The position numbers and the translations under genes were made by a program. Below, piece by piece: positions 1 to 11,299 of a DNA stretch of 64,000 bases. The notes below the pieces were generated by a model. That model was not told where the DNA came from and did not search any database. It was given only the letters and a program-made list of their open reading frames with translations. The DNA comes from Macrolepiota albuminosa (taxonomy: Eukaryota; Basidiomycota; Agaricomycetes; Agaricales; Agaricaceae): NCBI GenBank assembly GCA_027475525.1, contig JAMWFC010000088.1, positions 198,757 to 262,756 on the forward strand, written 5' to 3'. Position 1 is the first letter of the stretch, and each line of letters begins with the position of its first letter.

Positions 1-541
1 TACTGCTTTCATCTCCTCTGGCCAAAGAAAACCATCACCATGGGCTTGGTCAATGACTTCTTTGCACTCAGCTGTGTATCTCCCTGTGGGTTTGAACTCT
101 GGTGGGTTGGGATCCAACTGAGGCATGTCTGCCAGTGGGTCTCCAGTAATGCACCTCTCAATTCTAAACTCCTCAGGTGAGGTACCTAGTACAGGCTTAA
201 CTTTTCTAGCCACAGGTTTGTATTTCTTAGAAAATACTTGGGCAGTCTCCCCCACACCTGCTTTTGACTCTAAGTTTTCCTCTTGTACTAGCAGCTCCTC
301 AAGACTGTCAGGTATTTGAGCTAAATGCCCATTCAAATATGCTGACAATGTCTTCTGCTCCTTCTCCTCACACCCCTTGCTTGCTGTAAAAGCATGCAAG
401 TACACATCTCTCAACTCTTCCTGACTGAATTTACTATGTTCCATAGAATATCCAGTCACCACAATCTCCCCTTCCTGAGTCTCAGCAAGACTTATTGCAA
501 TCTCTCCCTGGTCTGTAACCAGTTCCTCGAGACTTAAAATT
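1..541 (-). pseudogene. Element A pol, N-terminal linker before reverse transcriptase (partial)
   Basis: The minus strand is open from about 541 to position 1. It encodes an acidic linker followed by a stretch with KKYKPVARKVKPV and FRIERCITGDPL, matching the pre-RT region of element E at 61150-61400. The catalytic RT lies off the window. It is separated from the protease by stops near 630 and 541. In E the protease ORF also closes before pol, so at least one stop may be normal for this family. Confidence 0.7.
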
Positions 542-629
542 TTGCTTCACTCTCCCTAGCAGCCCCTGCCTTTGGCATTTTGCCTCTTTCAATAGTAGGC
601 AGGGCAGTTCGACGACCTGTATTAGGATC

Positions 630-1559
630 TCAAATGGTGATGATGGCACTGCCATCTTGCAAGTTTTGAATGTTGCTTTCTGTCAAGGTGTCAAAGGGAC
701 GACCCAATAAGACAGTATAAGCAGGACATTCAAAGATATGCACTTGTAGATAGATAGTGAACCCTTCTGCAAAAGTGAATGGCACATTATGTGCTAAACC
801 AACAGATTCATTCACTTGCTGATTGGCACTCTCCATCCTTAGCCTAATGTCTGGATCCCAGGTCAATCCTAGATTGAGAGCCTCTCTTAAAGCCATGCAG
901 ACTATTTGAGATCCACTATCTAGAATTGCCTCTGCTCTTCCCTTTTGATTGACAACTGGGTTGAGAGATCTCAGAACCTGCAACTCCCTGGCTACATATA
1001 CCACTACTGGCTTTTCTCCTGTTGGGATATTTTCCAAGTAAGTGGCAACACAGTCTTGATGCACTACTGCACCAGTAGGCAAGCCAGATTGTGTTCCATC
1101 TGCAATGAAGTAGGTGGCCATAGGTAGATCATTAACATCTACCTTGTCAGGCTCTTTCTCCACTGCTGTCAGATGTTGAGCAGCTGCCCTAGGAATATTG
1201 GGTTCCTTAGGCCTGGGAGGCTTTGGTACTAACTTTTGTACCATGACCTCCCTCAAACCAGGTGCCACATCCAGAAGTTCTCTGGTGGTTAGTGGCACTG
1301 GTACCTCCCACAGCTTCTCAACCATCTTCTCCAACTCCTTCCTAGTTCCCTGAATGGAACTCCTACCAGTGTCCTGCACTGGTACCTCCTGCCTCTCATT
1401 CAAAGCTGGCACCTTTTCAAAAGGTAAGTCCAACTTGGGTGCCACTTTGGGTGGAATCCTCAAAGTCAGCTTTTCTTTCCAGGAATTTTGTGGCTGTCTC
1501 TCTGTCAATGTGGGTATTCCTGGTGGAGCTTCCCCCATTTTCTTCATTGAGCTCCTCAA
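630..1559 (-). CDS. Element A retropepsin-like aspartic protease domain
   Basis: About 309 codons. The C-terminal 120 residues carry the active-site pattern LDSGSQI followed by the flap region and a second signature LLGRPFD, as in retropepsins of basidiomycete gypsy elements; the first part is proline- and charge-rich and low in complexity. Its 5' end abuts the stop of the knuckle-bearing gag segment, so it is probably translated as part of a gag-pro polyprotein. The first codon shown is TTG, so this is a domain, not a free-standing gene. Confidence 0.8.
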   Translation of the reverse strand: MRSSMKKMGEAPPGIPTLTERQPQNSWKEKLTLRIPPKVAPKLDLPFEKVPALNERQEVPVQDTGRSSIQGTRKELEKMVEKLWEVPVPLTTRELLDVAPGLREVMVQKLVPKPPRPKEPNIPRAAAQHLTAVEKEPDKVDVNDLPMATYFIADGTQSGLPTGAVVHQDCVATYLENIPTGEKPVVVYVARELQVLRSLNPVVNQKGRAEAILDSGSQIVCMALREALNLGLTWDPDIRLRMESANQQVNESVGLAHNVPFTFAEGFTIYLQVHIFECPAYTVLLGRPFDTLTESNIQNLQDGSAIITI

Positions 1560-2374
1560 AAATCCTTGGACCCTCCTTGTTGTCCTTCCCCAGGACTAGG
1601 AGCATGCCTGGTGTTGACTAAGACTGACATGACTTCTGTCAGTCTTTGAAAGCCTTTTTCCAGTTCCCCCAGCCTGTCTGCTTCTCCATGCTGGATGCGC
1701 TCCAACATGTCATCCCTAGTATCTCTCACAGCATTGGTGTAAGTAGAATAGGTTGGGATGTCTTGAGCTTCCTCAGCCCAGCCAAAGTATAACCCCACTT
1801 GAGAGTCATGTAACTTCATTACCCTATCATGTGGTGATATACTAGATGGCTCTCTGGGTAGAGGAGCTCTGTTGGGCATTCTAGTCCTCCCATCTACTAG
1901 TATCACCCATCCCTTTTGTACATCTGATTTCACCTGCTCACACTCAGCTATACGATGACCAGTTCCCCAACAGTAGAAGCAGTATGTGCTTCCACCAGGG
2001 GTTGGCATCATGGCCTGAGCAGGCCTCTCTGTTTGCCCTCCATGGTGGCTTTTGGTAGTTAGGAAGGCATTCCTTATGTCCAGTTGGCTATTTTGCAGAG
2101 CCTGCATAGCACTTTGGATGCTGCCAACCTGCTTCCCAATGGCAACCATAGAGTCTTGCAGATGAGCCATCCTCTCTTCTGCCTCTTCATTTTTCACTAC
2201 TACTCCACCCACCTCCCTGTTGGTGGTTTCTCCCCTAGTCTTCCTGACAGTTGTCCCATCTACTAGGGCTGTCACCACTGCAATCACTTCAGACAAGTCA
2301 TACTTGTTGTCTTTGTGACGATTACGAGCAGGATCCCTGTAATGGCCATGTTTGTGGATGAGTCTCTCCTCCAA
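1556..2374 (-). pseudogene. Element A gag, C-terminal half with CCHC zinc knuckle
   Basis: Codes for the nucleocapsid half of gag. It contains a CX2CX4HX4C knuckle (CFYCWGTGHRIAEC) followed by a basic proline-rich stretch. It is out of frame with the N-terminal half because of a 13-bp tandem duplication at 2362-2387. Role: packaging of element RNA in virus-like particles. Confidence 0.8.
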
Positions 2375-3125
2375 GTCTCTCCTCCACTAACTCTGCCAGG
2401 GTAGGTGTAAAACACCCCATAAACTTATCCACCAATACCCCATTCCCTACAACACTATCCAGCTTTTTGGCTTCAGCCCTGAATTTTCTGATTAAGGAGT
2501 GCAGCTCAGGGGCATCCCCTCTGCTTAGCCTGGCATGCTCCCTACAGATCCTATCCAGGTTTGCCATGCTTCCTGCCTCATCCATAGCTTCAGGGTATGA
2601 TTCCTTAACCTCCCTTATAAAGGTGGCCCAAGGATATCTATCCTCAAAACTATCGAACCCTCTCCATTCCTGCTCAGTTTCTGCATCCACATATTCTAAT
2701 AACCTCTTCTTCTTTTCTCCATCCTCCACAATGCCTGCATGATTGAATAGAGACTGCATTCTCTGCAGAAACCTGTGAACCTCAGCAGGCTCACTGCTTC
2801 TGAACTTAGGTGCATCTCTACTTTCAGGCAATGGCATTTTGTATCTCATGGGTTGCTCCATAATGCTGGTCAACTTAGTTGGCTCAGGCAATGAAGACTT
2901 AGGTGTTTGTGGTGTAGGCGTGTACTTCTCAGTCCGAAGTTTTCGTTTACGAAGTACAGCATCTGGATCCGGGAGACTAGCAACTGTGCCCTTGGAGGAT
3001 GCATGAGTTTCTCTTCTCCTGGGAGAAATAATGGTTTTTGCCCTTGGTGTAGTAACCTTAGGTGTGCCGGGCCAAGAACCTGGCGGTGCGAAACTAATGT
3101 TTCTTTTTGGGTTTTTGGACTCCAT
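2322..3125 (-). pseudogene. Element A gag, N-terminal half
   Basis: Likely start is the ATG at 3125 (MESKNPKRN), because the open frame above it runs back through the primer-binding site. A basic low-complexity N-terminus is followed by an alpha-helical capsid-like region with the retrotransposon gag pattern (FLQRMQSLF, EWRGFDSFEDRYPWATF, then LIRKFRAEAKKL). The frame is lost after LAELVEERLGGE at the 13-bp duplication; the next reading frame continues the protein. Confidence 0.8.
2362..2387. repeat. 13-bp tandem duplication that breaks element A gag
   Basis: Two adjacent copies of gtctctcctcca followed by a or c. Thirteen bases is not a multiple of three, so the gag frame changes here. It is unlike the 77-bp duplications elsewhere and reads as a real small replication-slippage mutation. 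Confidence 0.8.
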
Positions 3126-3170
3126 CAAATGGAAGTCCGACAAAGTGTTTGTTTGTGTAACAAAAAGCCC

Positions 3171-3187
3171 CCTCGCGGTGGGCTCCA
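3171..3187 (-). promoter_or_regulatory. Element A primer-binding site
   Basis: The minus strand reads TGGAGCCCACCGCGAGG, nearly identical to the site of element E at 58207-58223 (TGGAGCCCACTGCGAGG). It directly follows an LTR-like end in CATCA. The shared position and sequence support a tRNA primer site; I did not identify the tRNA. Confidence 0.75.
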
Positions 3188-3189
3188 GA

Positions 3190-3600
3190 TGATGCAAATT
3201 GATAAGTTTACTTTTATTGTAAAAGTAGCCTGAGTGAAATCAAGCTGAACTTTTAATCTCTAATTTCAACTTTTCTATTCACAAAGTTCCGGGGCTTAGC
3301 TACACGCGCTCGCACTTTGTAAAAGTAGAACTTTAATTTTTATTGATTTTAATTTGAATGTAAAATAGTATTCACACTCGAAATTTGGGAACAAATAGTA
3401 TTAATACTAGTAACCCGAAGTCAATCTAATCGCGTTGGCCTAAGACGTCCGCTCCCTGGGGACTCCGAGCCGTGGCAAGTCGATTGCTTGCCTGACTCCC
3501 CCAATTTCGTCCCCCTTTTATATCCTTCCCTTCGATGCACGGACCACTATGTGTAGCGCGTGTTTTTGTGTCATCGTAGTACGTTGCCGTGCCCAGGCAG
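3190..3600 (-). repeat. Element A 5' LTR, U5/R and promoter part (outer end unresolved)
   Basis: Upstream of the primer site, the minus strand carries GATATAAAAGG (about 3515-3525), a good TATA box, then a GC-rich R-like segment containing GGCTCGGAGTCCCCAGGGAG, then AT-rich DNA ending GCATCA next to the primer site. The GC-rich segment resembles part of the solo LTRs at 5059, 8502 and 40617. The LTR probably extends past 3600, but I could not place its first base. Confidence 0.55.
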
Positions 3601-5058
3601 TCGGTTAGCATATTGCCGAGCCCGGATTCATGGCTAATGTTTTGCCCGTTCTCTGGTGCGCGTGGTCACACCATTTCCATGGCTAATCCTTCTCCCACTG
3701 CCTTGCCTTATCTTCCCGTCCCTCTGTCTCCCTTTTTCCCTTCTCCCAGGCTTGCTTCGTCGTTGTTCCGTGGTCACGGTGGTTGGCGTTGTGGAGAGGA
3801 GGTACGATGGGAGGGTACAAGGCATTTCGGAACGGAGTGACGGGATGGCGTGGTGGCAGTGCTGATTTCGGAGATGATGCCGAGATCTTGGCTCTTCCGA
3901 GCACTGCCACTTCCTCGGTTATCCCCGACTTCATCAATCGTTGATCGCTGCCTTGTCACCGCGCGTTTACTGCTGTGCTAGCTGGGTTTGGCCAGTTTTT
4001 ATAAGTTTAGGGTTGGGTTTTTGTGAGTCTGCCCATATCTACAGTTTTCGACTTAACACTTACAGTTTTCAGCGCTTTTTAGGGTATATTGGGACTATAT
4101 TTCGACTCTTATTGTCTGCCTCGTGTGAGGCAGACATATCATCAGTCTTGGGAGGCGCCTGGGATTGTGCGAAGGATCAGAACGCGCAGTTCGTACATTT
4201 GCGAAGCCGTCAGCTCATGTGTGAAAGTAATTACTTACCATATGGAATTGAATATGGTCCTGGTTGGACGTAAACAACCAGATATGACTTACGAAAATGC
4301 CACATCCTTGCCCCATCAGCCAAATTGTCAAACACCGCCTTCTATTGCAACGAAGATTCTCCCCTGCGAGAGGCGGTGGTCACACCCTCGATCAAGTCGC
4401 AACGCTTGAAGTTGAGGTCCAGGCATTAGGGTTTCTTGATGGCGTCCTGAGCTGACTATAGTTCAAGTTCTATCTGCTACCTTCTGCTACACAAGCTCCG
4501 CTTATCAATGGTCATCTTACAACTTCTAGATGCAGCCTTTCTGGGATTTTTCTCGCGAGGACTAGTTCCTGTCAAAATTTCTCGACCACCCCCATTCTAC
4601 AAGCAGTCATTCTGCTTCATCTCATGGTCTACAATGAATACGGGGCGGTTTCTCTCTTAAGACCCTCCTTATTCAAGTTTTAGAGGGGTCGAACATACTT
4701 CCTACAGCTGCAACACCGATTTGAGGATTACCACATCGGCGCTAGTTTTTGCTGGCATGCTTCTAATATCTCGCCCATCATGTCTTCTGCATCGGACCAA
4801 CTGCGACTGAACGTCATTGGCTTTTCAGGATCAACACAGCGTATTTATGCGCGGATTATATACCAGTGATGGTGCCACTTACTAGCCTTGGCAGAACTTA
4901 CCAAGGTTCTGATCTTTAATCTACTGGCAACTATTTGACACTAGATCCTCATAGATCCCCTCGATTTACTACATCCAGCTGATTGTCACTGTGTATCAAA
5001 TTGACCAGCTACCGGCTTATGGCACATTCCAATCTACCAATACCTACAGCTCTGGTGT
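3601..5058. other. No gene recognised; probably U3 of element A LTR plus degraded DNA
   Basis: No convincing coding pattern on either strand. The part nearest 3600 is probably U3 of the element A LTR. Short open frames here have no recognisable domain. Confidence 0.4.
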
Positions 5059-5847
5059 TGTAGTACTTGGTGTAAGTATTACTTGATAGTTCTGGGGCTT
5101 TGCTAGTATAGAATATGACCTTGAATTCATACTGACTTTGACAACAAAAGGGATAATTATTGTTTTGAATGTGTTTAATAATTTTGCAAAACGCCGAGGT
5201 TTTGAGGAATTATAATATTGAATGAGAATAATAATATTCCCACAAGTCGAGGTTTCTTAACAAACTCCAGCCTAAGCAATTCACTCCCTGGGAATCACCG
5301 AGCCTTTGCCTATCAATTGCCTGTCTATTCTCTACTAAACTTGGGCTATTTATACTGTTTTTCTGGTGCACAGACCAGGAAAAGCATGGAAGCTGGCAAT
5401 GGATGGAATAGGATGAAATTGGGACATTATTATTGTCATTGACAATTATAATTACTCAATTTCATCATCAGGAAGCATGGAAGCTGGAAGAGTGGACAGA
5501 ATAGGAGGAAGTTGGAATATTATTATTGTCATTGACAATTATAATAACTCAATTTCATCATCAAATCGGTCAATGTTTGAGTTGACCTAACCGGAAGGGG
5601 AAAAGGAAAGAAGCAGGGAATGCAGGGAAGCGCTAAAAGAAGAAAGAAGGATCTATGAATAGGATCATGCTAAATGGAGCTCAAGCAAATGAGGAAGTGG
5701 CAATCACTATCTACACCTGACTCTTTGTTGTAAACTCCTCAGCCTCCGGAACATATTTGATAGTTCAATTTCCCTTTTGGGAAGCCTGTTTTGGTGCCAC
5801 CAGTTCCGCCATTCAACTTCTTGTTCCACCATTCCTCCAGATGTTTC
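5059..5847 (-). repeat. Solo gypsy LTR, internally rearranged
   Basis: Starts tgtagtacttgg and is strongly similar to the solo LTRs at 40617-41322 (same orientation) and 8502-9238 (opposite). The minus-strand TATA is TATAAATAG near 5350. Relative to the other copies the segment 5377-5705 is inverted and moved: it sits between blocks that are contiguous in the 40617 copy. No target duplication found. Confidence 0.8.
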
Positions 5848-7155
5848 TACTTAGTATCATGCACATCAATATGGTACGAACTAAATTTATTACCTAGATA
5901 GATCCAACGTTACTAGGTAACTAAATTAAGTAAAGTAATATAGTAAAGTAATCAGAAATACACACCTCAGTATTGTGCACGTCAATATGGTACAAACTGA
6001 GATGTGCTAGAGAAAATAAAAAACTTTTTAAGAGGGCTGTAAGGTGAGGCTGCCAAGATGGGCGGATGTCACATCACACTGAAGCTTAGAGTCTCACGGT
6101 AGAACTGGTATGTGTCCTAGATTGCAAAGAGCTAGCTACTCTAGTACATCACAGTGCTTTATATACAAATAAAGAGGCTTAGATAAGACAACTATGTCAG
6201 GGAAGTAAAGTGAGTAGCGGCGTGACTGAGATTAAAGAGAGTATGGTCACGGAAATCCTACAAGAGCATAGCTGTGGAAACAGCAAGTGTGATGGTGTTA
6301 CCACAAGTTGGGTTAGAGTCTTCATGCAGTCGAGAGAATTGTTGGAAGTCTATGATTGGGAAGAACTATTCTACAAGTACAAAATCAGAGAGTTTTTATA
6401 CTACTGGTTGTGTTGTATCCGAGCCAAAGATAAGAAACAGATAATATATCATGAGTAAGTCTACCTGTGCCCAAATAGGAAGTACTTAGGTCACAGCCAT
6501 TACATATACCCTCCAGGTATCGAGAACATAGAGAGGGATGCATGATATATGAAGTAATTAGATGAGGGAAAGACATGGTTGTTAGAATCCAAGACTCAAC
6601 CTATAGAATAACACTTGTAAACGTATTCTAGAGGTAGGGTAAGCAATAAGTGATAGTCTTGTAGTTTAACTCACCCTCAGTCCGATATATTCAACTGAGG
6701 ATGTGTCTAAGGTATCTATGCCATATATCTGGTCCATGTCGCAGCATATTGCAAAATTAATGTATTTGTGTACAAATATAAATAATAATATCTGGAGTTA
6801 ATAATCGAAGATGATTTTGTAAGTATAGATAAAATGAGAAGTAAACAATGACTACGCACCTGGAGTCAATAATCAAAGATGATTTTGACCCCAGATGATG
6901 ACACGTTTATAACTAGTTGTACAAGTGAAACATGTAGAGTAGGGTCGAGGGCTTTTTGAATAGTATGAGTAAGTCGCATAAGAGATATTTGAAAAAGATG
7001 TGAATAAAAATAAAACATACAAATTATGACAATAATGGATGATGTTAAGATATGTTGGTACTTAGCTGAAGTTGTCAGTCAATTTCCTTGACAGTCCATT
7101 GTCCAGGGACATACTTAATGTATTAATAGTAGGGCCACTGCCACTTACGGTGACC
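5848..7155. other. No gene; AT-rich DNA with a possible copia-type LTR from about 6579
   Basis: No coding domain seen. Around 6660-6700 the sequence ccctcagtc...caactgagg repeats a small hairpin also found near 14645, 31107 and 31220, followed by AT-rich DNA. A candidate LTR start, tgttag, is at 6579. A 'cttacggtgacc' motif at about 7146 recurs at about 15540. Boundaries are unproven. Confidence 0.4.
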
Positions 7156-7755
7156 TTATAGTATCTCATCGCCCAACAGTGGTTGGCCAGGATCGAACAT
7201 GAGGCCTTTTGAGTTGGCAAATGCCATTTTCTGGGAAGGGATTGAAGTTGTCAAGCAAGGGGACTGGGTTTCAATAAACTGGTCGATGGGCATCAACTTG
7301 AGACTGGCTGAGGCCAAGGCATTGGGAGCAGCTTCGGGAATTGGGGTCAGACTGATAGTGGTGACTTTGGATTTGTGTTGGGATAGAGAAGGATAGCCCT
7401 TGAAAGGTCCTTCAGAAACACAAAGCTTCTTGAGCATGCGCTCAACCTTGCAGGTGTCAGAATGTGCCTGGTAATGGACTGCTTCATAATGAAAATGTAA
7501 GAGAGCATTCTTGATGTTGCCATCATTATTAATGACACCAAAAGTACGAAGCTCGGAATAACAATGTTCGAAGTATGGAATGGTGAGAATGTTACACGCG
7601 ATGGCAAAGCTGTCTAAATTATAAAGGCCGGTAGTGATGTTGAGTATTACAAACTTGCAAGAGTTATCATCCTTGGAGGCATTATACACCGCAGCCCATT
7701 TCTTGTATCTGGTTGGCATGATGGATTCATTGGTAATCTGATGGCGGCATACCAC
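7156..7755 (-). pseudogene. Element C C-terminal extension of unknown function
   Basis: In the same frame as the chromodomain, separated by one stop. It encodes about 200 residues with no motif I can name. The position after the chromodomain and the shared frame argue that it is a polyprotein tail, not a host gene. Confidence 0.5.
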
Positions 7756-7824
7756 CTCATCATGGTCAAGGAATTTTATGAGTTGAGCAGGATGGATAAT
7801 GAGGTTGGATTCAACAGAAGTGAG

Positions 7825-8490
7825 CTAAACAAAGCTATTGAGACAAATAGCAATGTCGGGATGAGGTTTATAGTGATCTTTAGGGTGGAAAAACATATTC
7901 AATGTCCGAGGTAAAGGATGATTGTTGAGTGAGGCTGCTGAATGACAGGTGGGGGGCTGTTGGATAGTTTTTGAGAGAGAAGTATTTATACTAGGAAACA
8001 GAAATGACCCTGAAAACACCTGCAGGTTGTTGATAGGTGGTTTTCTGTTACTGGCTGGAAGCTCATGAATGTTTTCCACATCCTGGGCTTCCAGATATGG
8101 AGAAAGTAGATCCAACTCCTGGACCTGGTCATATTGCAGCTAAGTCTTATCTCCAGCATGCCATAATACCTCAAAAATAGCATTAGTTTTCAACCCTGCA
8201 TGGCTAGCAATCTTATTGGCTGACCATTCATCATCAAGATCTGGTTCAACCTCTGCAATGATCTGTGAGTACAGTTTTCCTGGAAATCTCCTATTGTTGT
8301 TTGGACAGTATACTCGTAAAAGTGAGGCATGGAATGAATTGTGGATGCCTCTCTGGCACATGTGTGCTGGTAGCTGTACTCAGAAGGAATGATTTCCAAA
8401 ATCTTTTGTAATTAAATATGGCCCCACAAACTTGGAAATTAATTTACATGCTAACCCTTTGGGAAAAGTCATATTTTCTGTGGATACATA
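7825..8490 (-). pseudogene. Element C integrase C-terminus and chromodomain
   Basis: Reads FPKGLACKLISKFVGPY, then HASLLRVYCPNN, the conserved integrase C-terminal module of chromoviruses, then a chromodomain-like segment (SANKIASHAG... FEVLWHAGDKT) normally followed by Trp. That Trp position is TAG here. Another stop, TGA, sits in NHSF*VQLP where Arg is usual. A third, TAG, at about 7825 separates this from the C-terminal extension. The chromodomain would tether integration complexes to modified histones. Confidence 0.75.
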
Positions 8491-8501
8491 GATGAAACCA
8501 C

Positions 8502-9238
8502 TGTAATGGGAAGGGAAAGCATGGGAGCTGGCAGAAGTGATGAAAAGGGATCAATTTGTGATGATTTAGATCAAGATCAGATCTGACAATGCCCAATTTG
8601 ACATGACTGAAAGGGGAAAAGGAAAAGATGGATGGATGTCAAAAGAAGCATGGAATGCAGGGAAGCACTAAAAGGGGAAAGAAGGATCTATGAATGAAAT
8701 CGTACTAAATGGAGCTGAAGCAAATGGGGAAGTGGCAATCAGAGACATCTGGAGGAATGGTGGAACAAGAAGTTGAATGGTGGAACTGGTGGCACCAAAA
8801 CATGCCTCCCAAAAGGGAAATTGGACTATCAAATATGTTCTGGAGGCTGGGGAGTTGACAACAAAGAGTCATGTGTAGATAGTGGTCTGTGCACCAGAAA
8901 AACAGTATAAATAGCCCAAGTTTAGTAGAGAATAGACAGGCAATTGATAGGCAAAGGCTCAGTAGTTCTCAGGGAGTGAATCACCTAGGCTAGAGTTTAT
9001 TGAACACCTCTTATTGGAAGTCTATTGGTAGACAAAGGCTCAGTGGTTCCCAGGGAGTGAACTGCTTAGGCTGGAGTTTATTGAGAACCTTCTTCTGCCC
9101 ATCAGGATATTTGATATTCTGTGAAGCACCCAATACATCAAGTTTTTATCATCAAGCACCAGTGTAGATTAGAGGAAACTTTCTAAGACTTCAAGAAAGC
9201 CCCAGAACTATCAGTACTACTTGCAACCAAGTACTACA
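8502..9238 (+). repeat. Solo gypsy LTR
   Basis: Begins TGTAATGGGAAGG and ends AAGTACTACA; TATA box TATAAATAG near 8912. Same family as 5059-5847 and 40617-41322. The TG...CA ends are inferred from where similarity between copies stops; flanks show no clear target duplication. It lies immediately downstream of the copia RNase H. Confidence 0.8.
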
Positions 9239-9244
9239 GCATTT

Positions 9245-10072
9245 TAATGGAGGCCTAGCTAGGGACAAAGATATGTGAATGCTGGAGTGGAAAGCGCTTT
9301 TGTGAATATATCAGTGGTATTTTCTTTTGAAGGGATGCTGAGTAGGACTAGTTCATTTGACAGAGGAAGTGATATTTAATATCCATGTGTTTTATGTGTG
9401 CATGCAGAAGGGGTTCCTCAGACAAGGCAATTGTTGAGTCATTGTCACAATACAATTGGGTGGGTTGACTGGTGAGGTCGAGTCAATACCTTATAATAGA
9501 GCTCAAAGCCAGATGCCCTCCTGTGCACTCTCATAAGCAGCCATGTATTTTGCTTCACAAGAAGATGCAGCTACAGTGCACTGCTTCCTGATTGTCCATG
9601 ACAATGCCCCAGATCCAACATTTCAGAGATATTCCCCAATGCTGTGTTGAGTGTCAGGGCAGCTAGCCCAGTCAGAGTTAGTATAGCATGTGAGCTTGAG
9701 CTCTGATTCTGAACTATCTAAATAGAGTCAAAGGTTGTGTGTGCCTTTCAAGTATCAGACAAGGCGAATTGTGGCATTCCAGTGTGAGATAGTGTAGGAG
9801 TCCAAGTATTGGGTGAGTTGCTGTACAGCAAAAGCAATGTCAGGTCACATGAATATAGCTACATATAACAGACACCTGACAAGTTGGCGGTAAGGGGTCC
9901 TCTTCATGATGAGATGCTCCTCTTATAATATAGAGTTTTGATCAATGCATCTAAGCTTCACGTTGAGATCCATTAGTAGAGATAGAGGTGCAGCATCCTT
10001 TTGGCTGAACTGGAGGATGATTTTGTTGATTAATGCCATCTGTGAGAGTTTCACTGAGTTGTTGTAAGGGCG
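9245..10072 (-). pseudogene. Copia reverse transcriptase C-terminus and RNase H
   Basis: Minus-strand translation continues the RT on the far side of the inserted LTR (VKLSQMALINKI...) and runs into the copia RNase H pattern (YLDSYTISHWNATIRLVRYL, then LTCYTNSDWAS, then ASSCEAKYMA). Several in-frame stops. RNase H would degrade the RNA strand of the cDNA hybrid. Confidence 0.75.
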
Positions 10073-10561
10073 ACCTCTAGAGGCTGTGGCTCAGTCACAC
10101 AGCTGGCAAAGGGAGATCCAAAGTGTATTAGAATATATACTGACAATATCAAGGTAGCTACTCACCTGGCAGAGGGAGATCCAAAGAGAACAAGTCTAGG
10201 GATTCCCTATGCCAGGTTGGATGCTTCTGGGGCCTCTGAAGCATGGGAAACAACTGTACAGTACAACAAAACCTTAAAAACTCGAAAATTGCCTACACAA
10301 ACACTTGTACAAATAAGGGGCAAACTCTGGCAAACTCTGGCTTATATAAGCGGTCTGGAAGCGGTGCTGAGTGGGCCCACACTTGTCTGAATGGTGGCTA
10401 AAGAACCAGAGCATCTCAAGGGCTGAGAGTAGTACTAACAGATAGTGTTGAAAGAATAGAAACAGTAAAATGAAATAATGTCAGAAGAAATAAGAGAATG
10501 AATGGAAGGAGAGTGAAGAGATAAGGAGTGAGAAAAGGAAGAAATGAGGAGTCCCCTGACA
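10073..10561 (-). repeat. Solo copia-type LTR inserted in the copia RT, with target duplication
   Basis: The minus strand begins TGTCAGGGGACTCC and ends GTCGCCCTTACA; TATA cttatataag near 10343. The flanks gttgt (10068-10072) and attgt (10562-10566) are a 5-bp target duplication with one mismatch. RT coding sequence continues on both sides. Related copies: 38602-39177 and the fragment 14744-15003. Confidence 0.85.
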
Positions 10562-10576
10562 ATTGTTAGGACAGTC

Positions 10577-10966
10577 CTATTCTACAGCAATACCTACAAC
10601 AAAACAGAGTACTCCAAGGTTGGAAATTGTCCAAACTTGGTGCATTTGAGCTTTGAAGCACTCATTTTCTTCCTTGCTGCTAGCAATAGAAAGCAAATCA
10701 TCTACATGAAGGGCTGCAATGATGGTGCCATGATCAGTGACACAATGAAAAATGCATGATTCATAAGCTAGGCGTTTGAATTCCCAAGATGCCATATTGT
10801 CATTTACAGCCTGATTCCATATCCTTCCCACTTGCTTCATGCCATATAAGCCTCTTACCAGCATCCAGACCCAGTCTTCCTTGCTCTTCTCCTCAAAGTC
10901 TTCTGGTTGCCTCATGTATTGAATTTCATCTTCAGAGAGAATGCCATATAAGAAGGCTGTTTTCAC
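10577..10966 (-). pseudogene. Copia reverse transcriptase core
   Basis: Contains the copia RT signatures TAFLYG..L.E, LVRGLYGMKQVGR.WN and LHVDDLL; the usual YVDD catalytic box is HVDD here. Stops after VVGIAVE, close to the inserted solo LTR. Confidence 0.8.
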
Positions 10967-11089
10967 ATCAATCTGAGTGGTGTCCCACCCTTTGGCAGCT
11001 GCTAGATGCAGTAATATTCACCAGGATTCCATGCGTGCTGTGGGTGATGTTGTCTTAGTGTAATCGCATCCATAAATTTGTTCGTGACC

Positions 11090-11299
11090 TCAGAATACCA
11101 GCCTAACTTTAAACCAAACTGTGTTTCCATATTTGTCATGCTTTATTTTGAAACCGGGTCGTCTGATGCATACCTTTTGCCCAACTGGAACAGCTGAGCA
11201 AGGCACAAGTTGGTAGACACCCATGTTCCTTAGAGAGTTGAGCTCATCACAATAAGCTGCCTCCCAGTGACTGGCGTCTCTAGATAGCTTTGCTTCCAT
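11090..11299 (-). pseudogene. Copia reverse transcriptase N-terminus
   Basis: Encodes the start of the RVT_2-type domain: W.AAYCDELNSL at the beginning, then KVCIRRPGFKIKHDKYGN and FKVRLV. It is separated from the RT core by stops and a frameshift. Confidence 0.7.

Larger units (their letters stand above)
1..3600 (-). mobile_element. Element A: Ty3/gypsy LTR retrotransposon, cut by window edge
   Basis: Reading leftward from about 3600 there is an LTR-like segment with a TATA box, a primer-binding site, gag with a CCHC knuckle, an aspartic protease and the start of pol. The protease and pre-RT linker match element E at the other end of the window (shared patterns such as DSGSQI, LLGRPFD and KKYKPVA), so A and E are one family in opposite orientation. 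RT, RNase H and integrase lie beyond position 1. The right LTR end is uncertain. Confidence 0.85.
7156..8490 (-). mobile_element. Element C: 3' part of a Ty3/gypsy chromovirus pol
   Basis: A single minus-strand frame runs from about 8490 to 7156, interrupted by only three stops. It holds the integrase C-terminus, a chromodomain and a C-terminal extension. The upstream pol is missing: the solo LTR 8502-9238 and the copia element occupy its place. No LTR of its own was identified. Confidence 0.75.
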
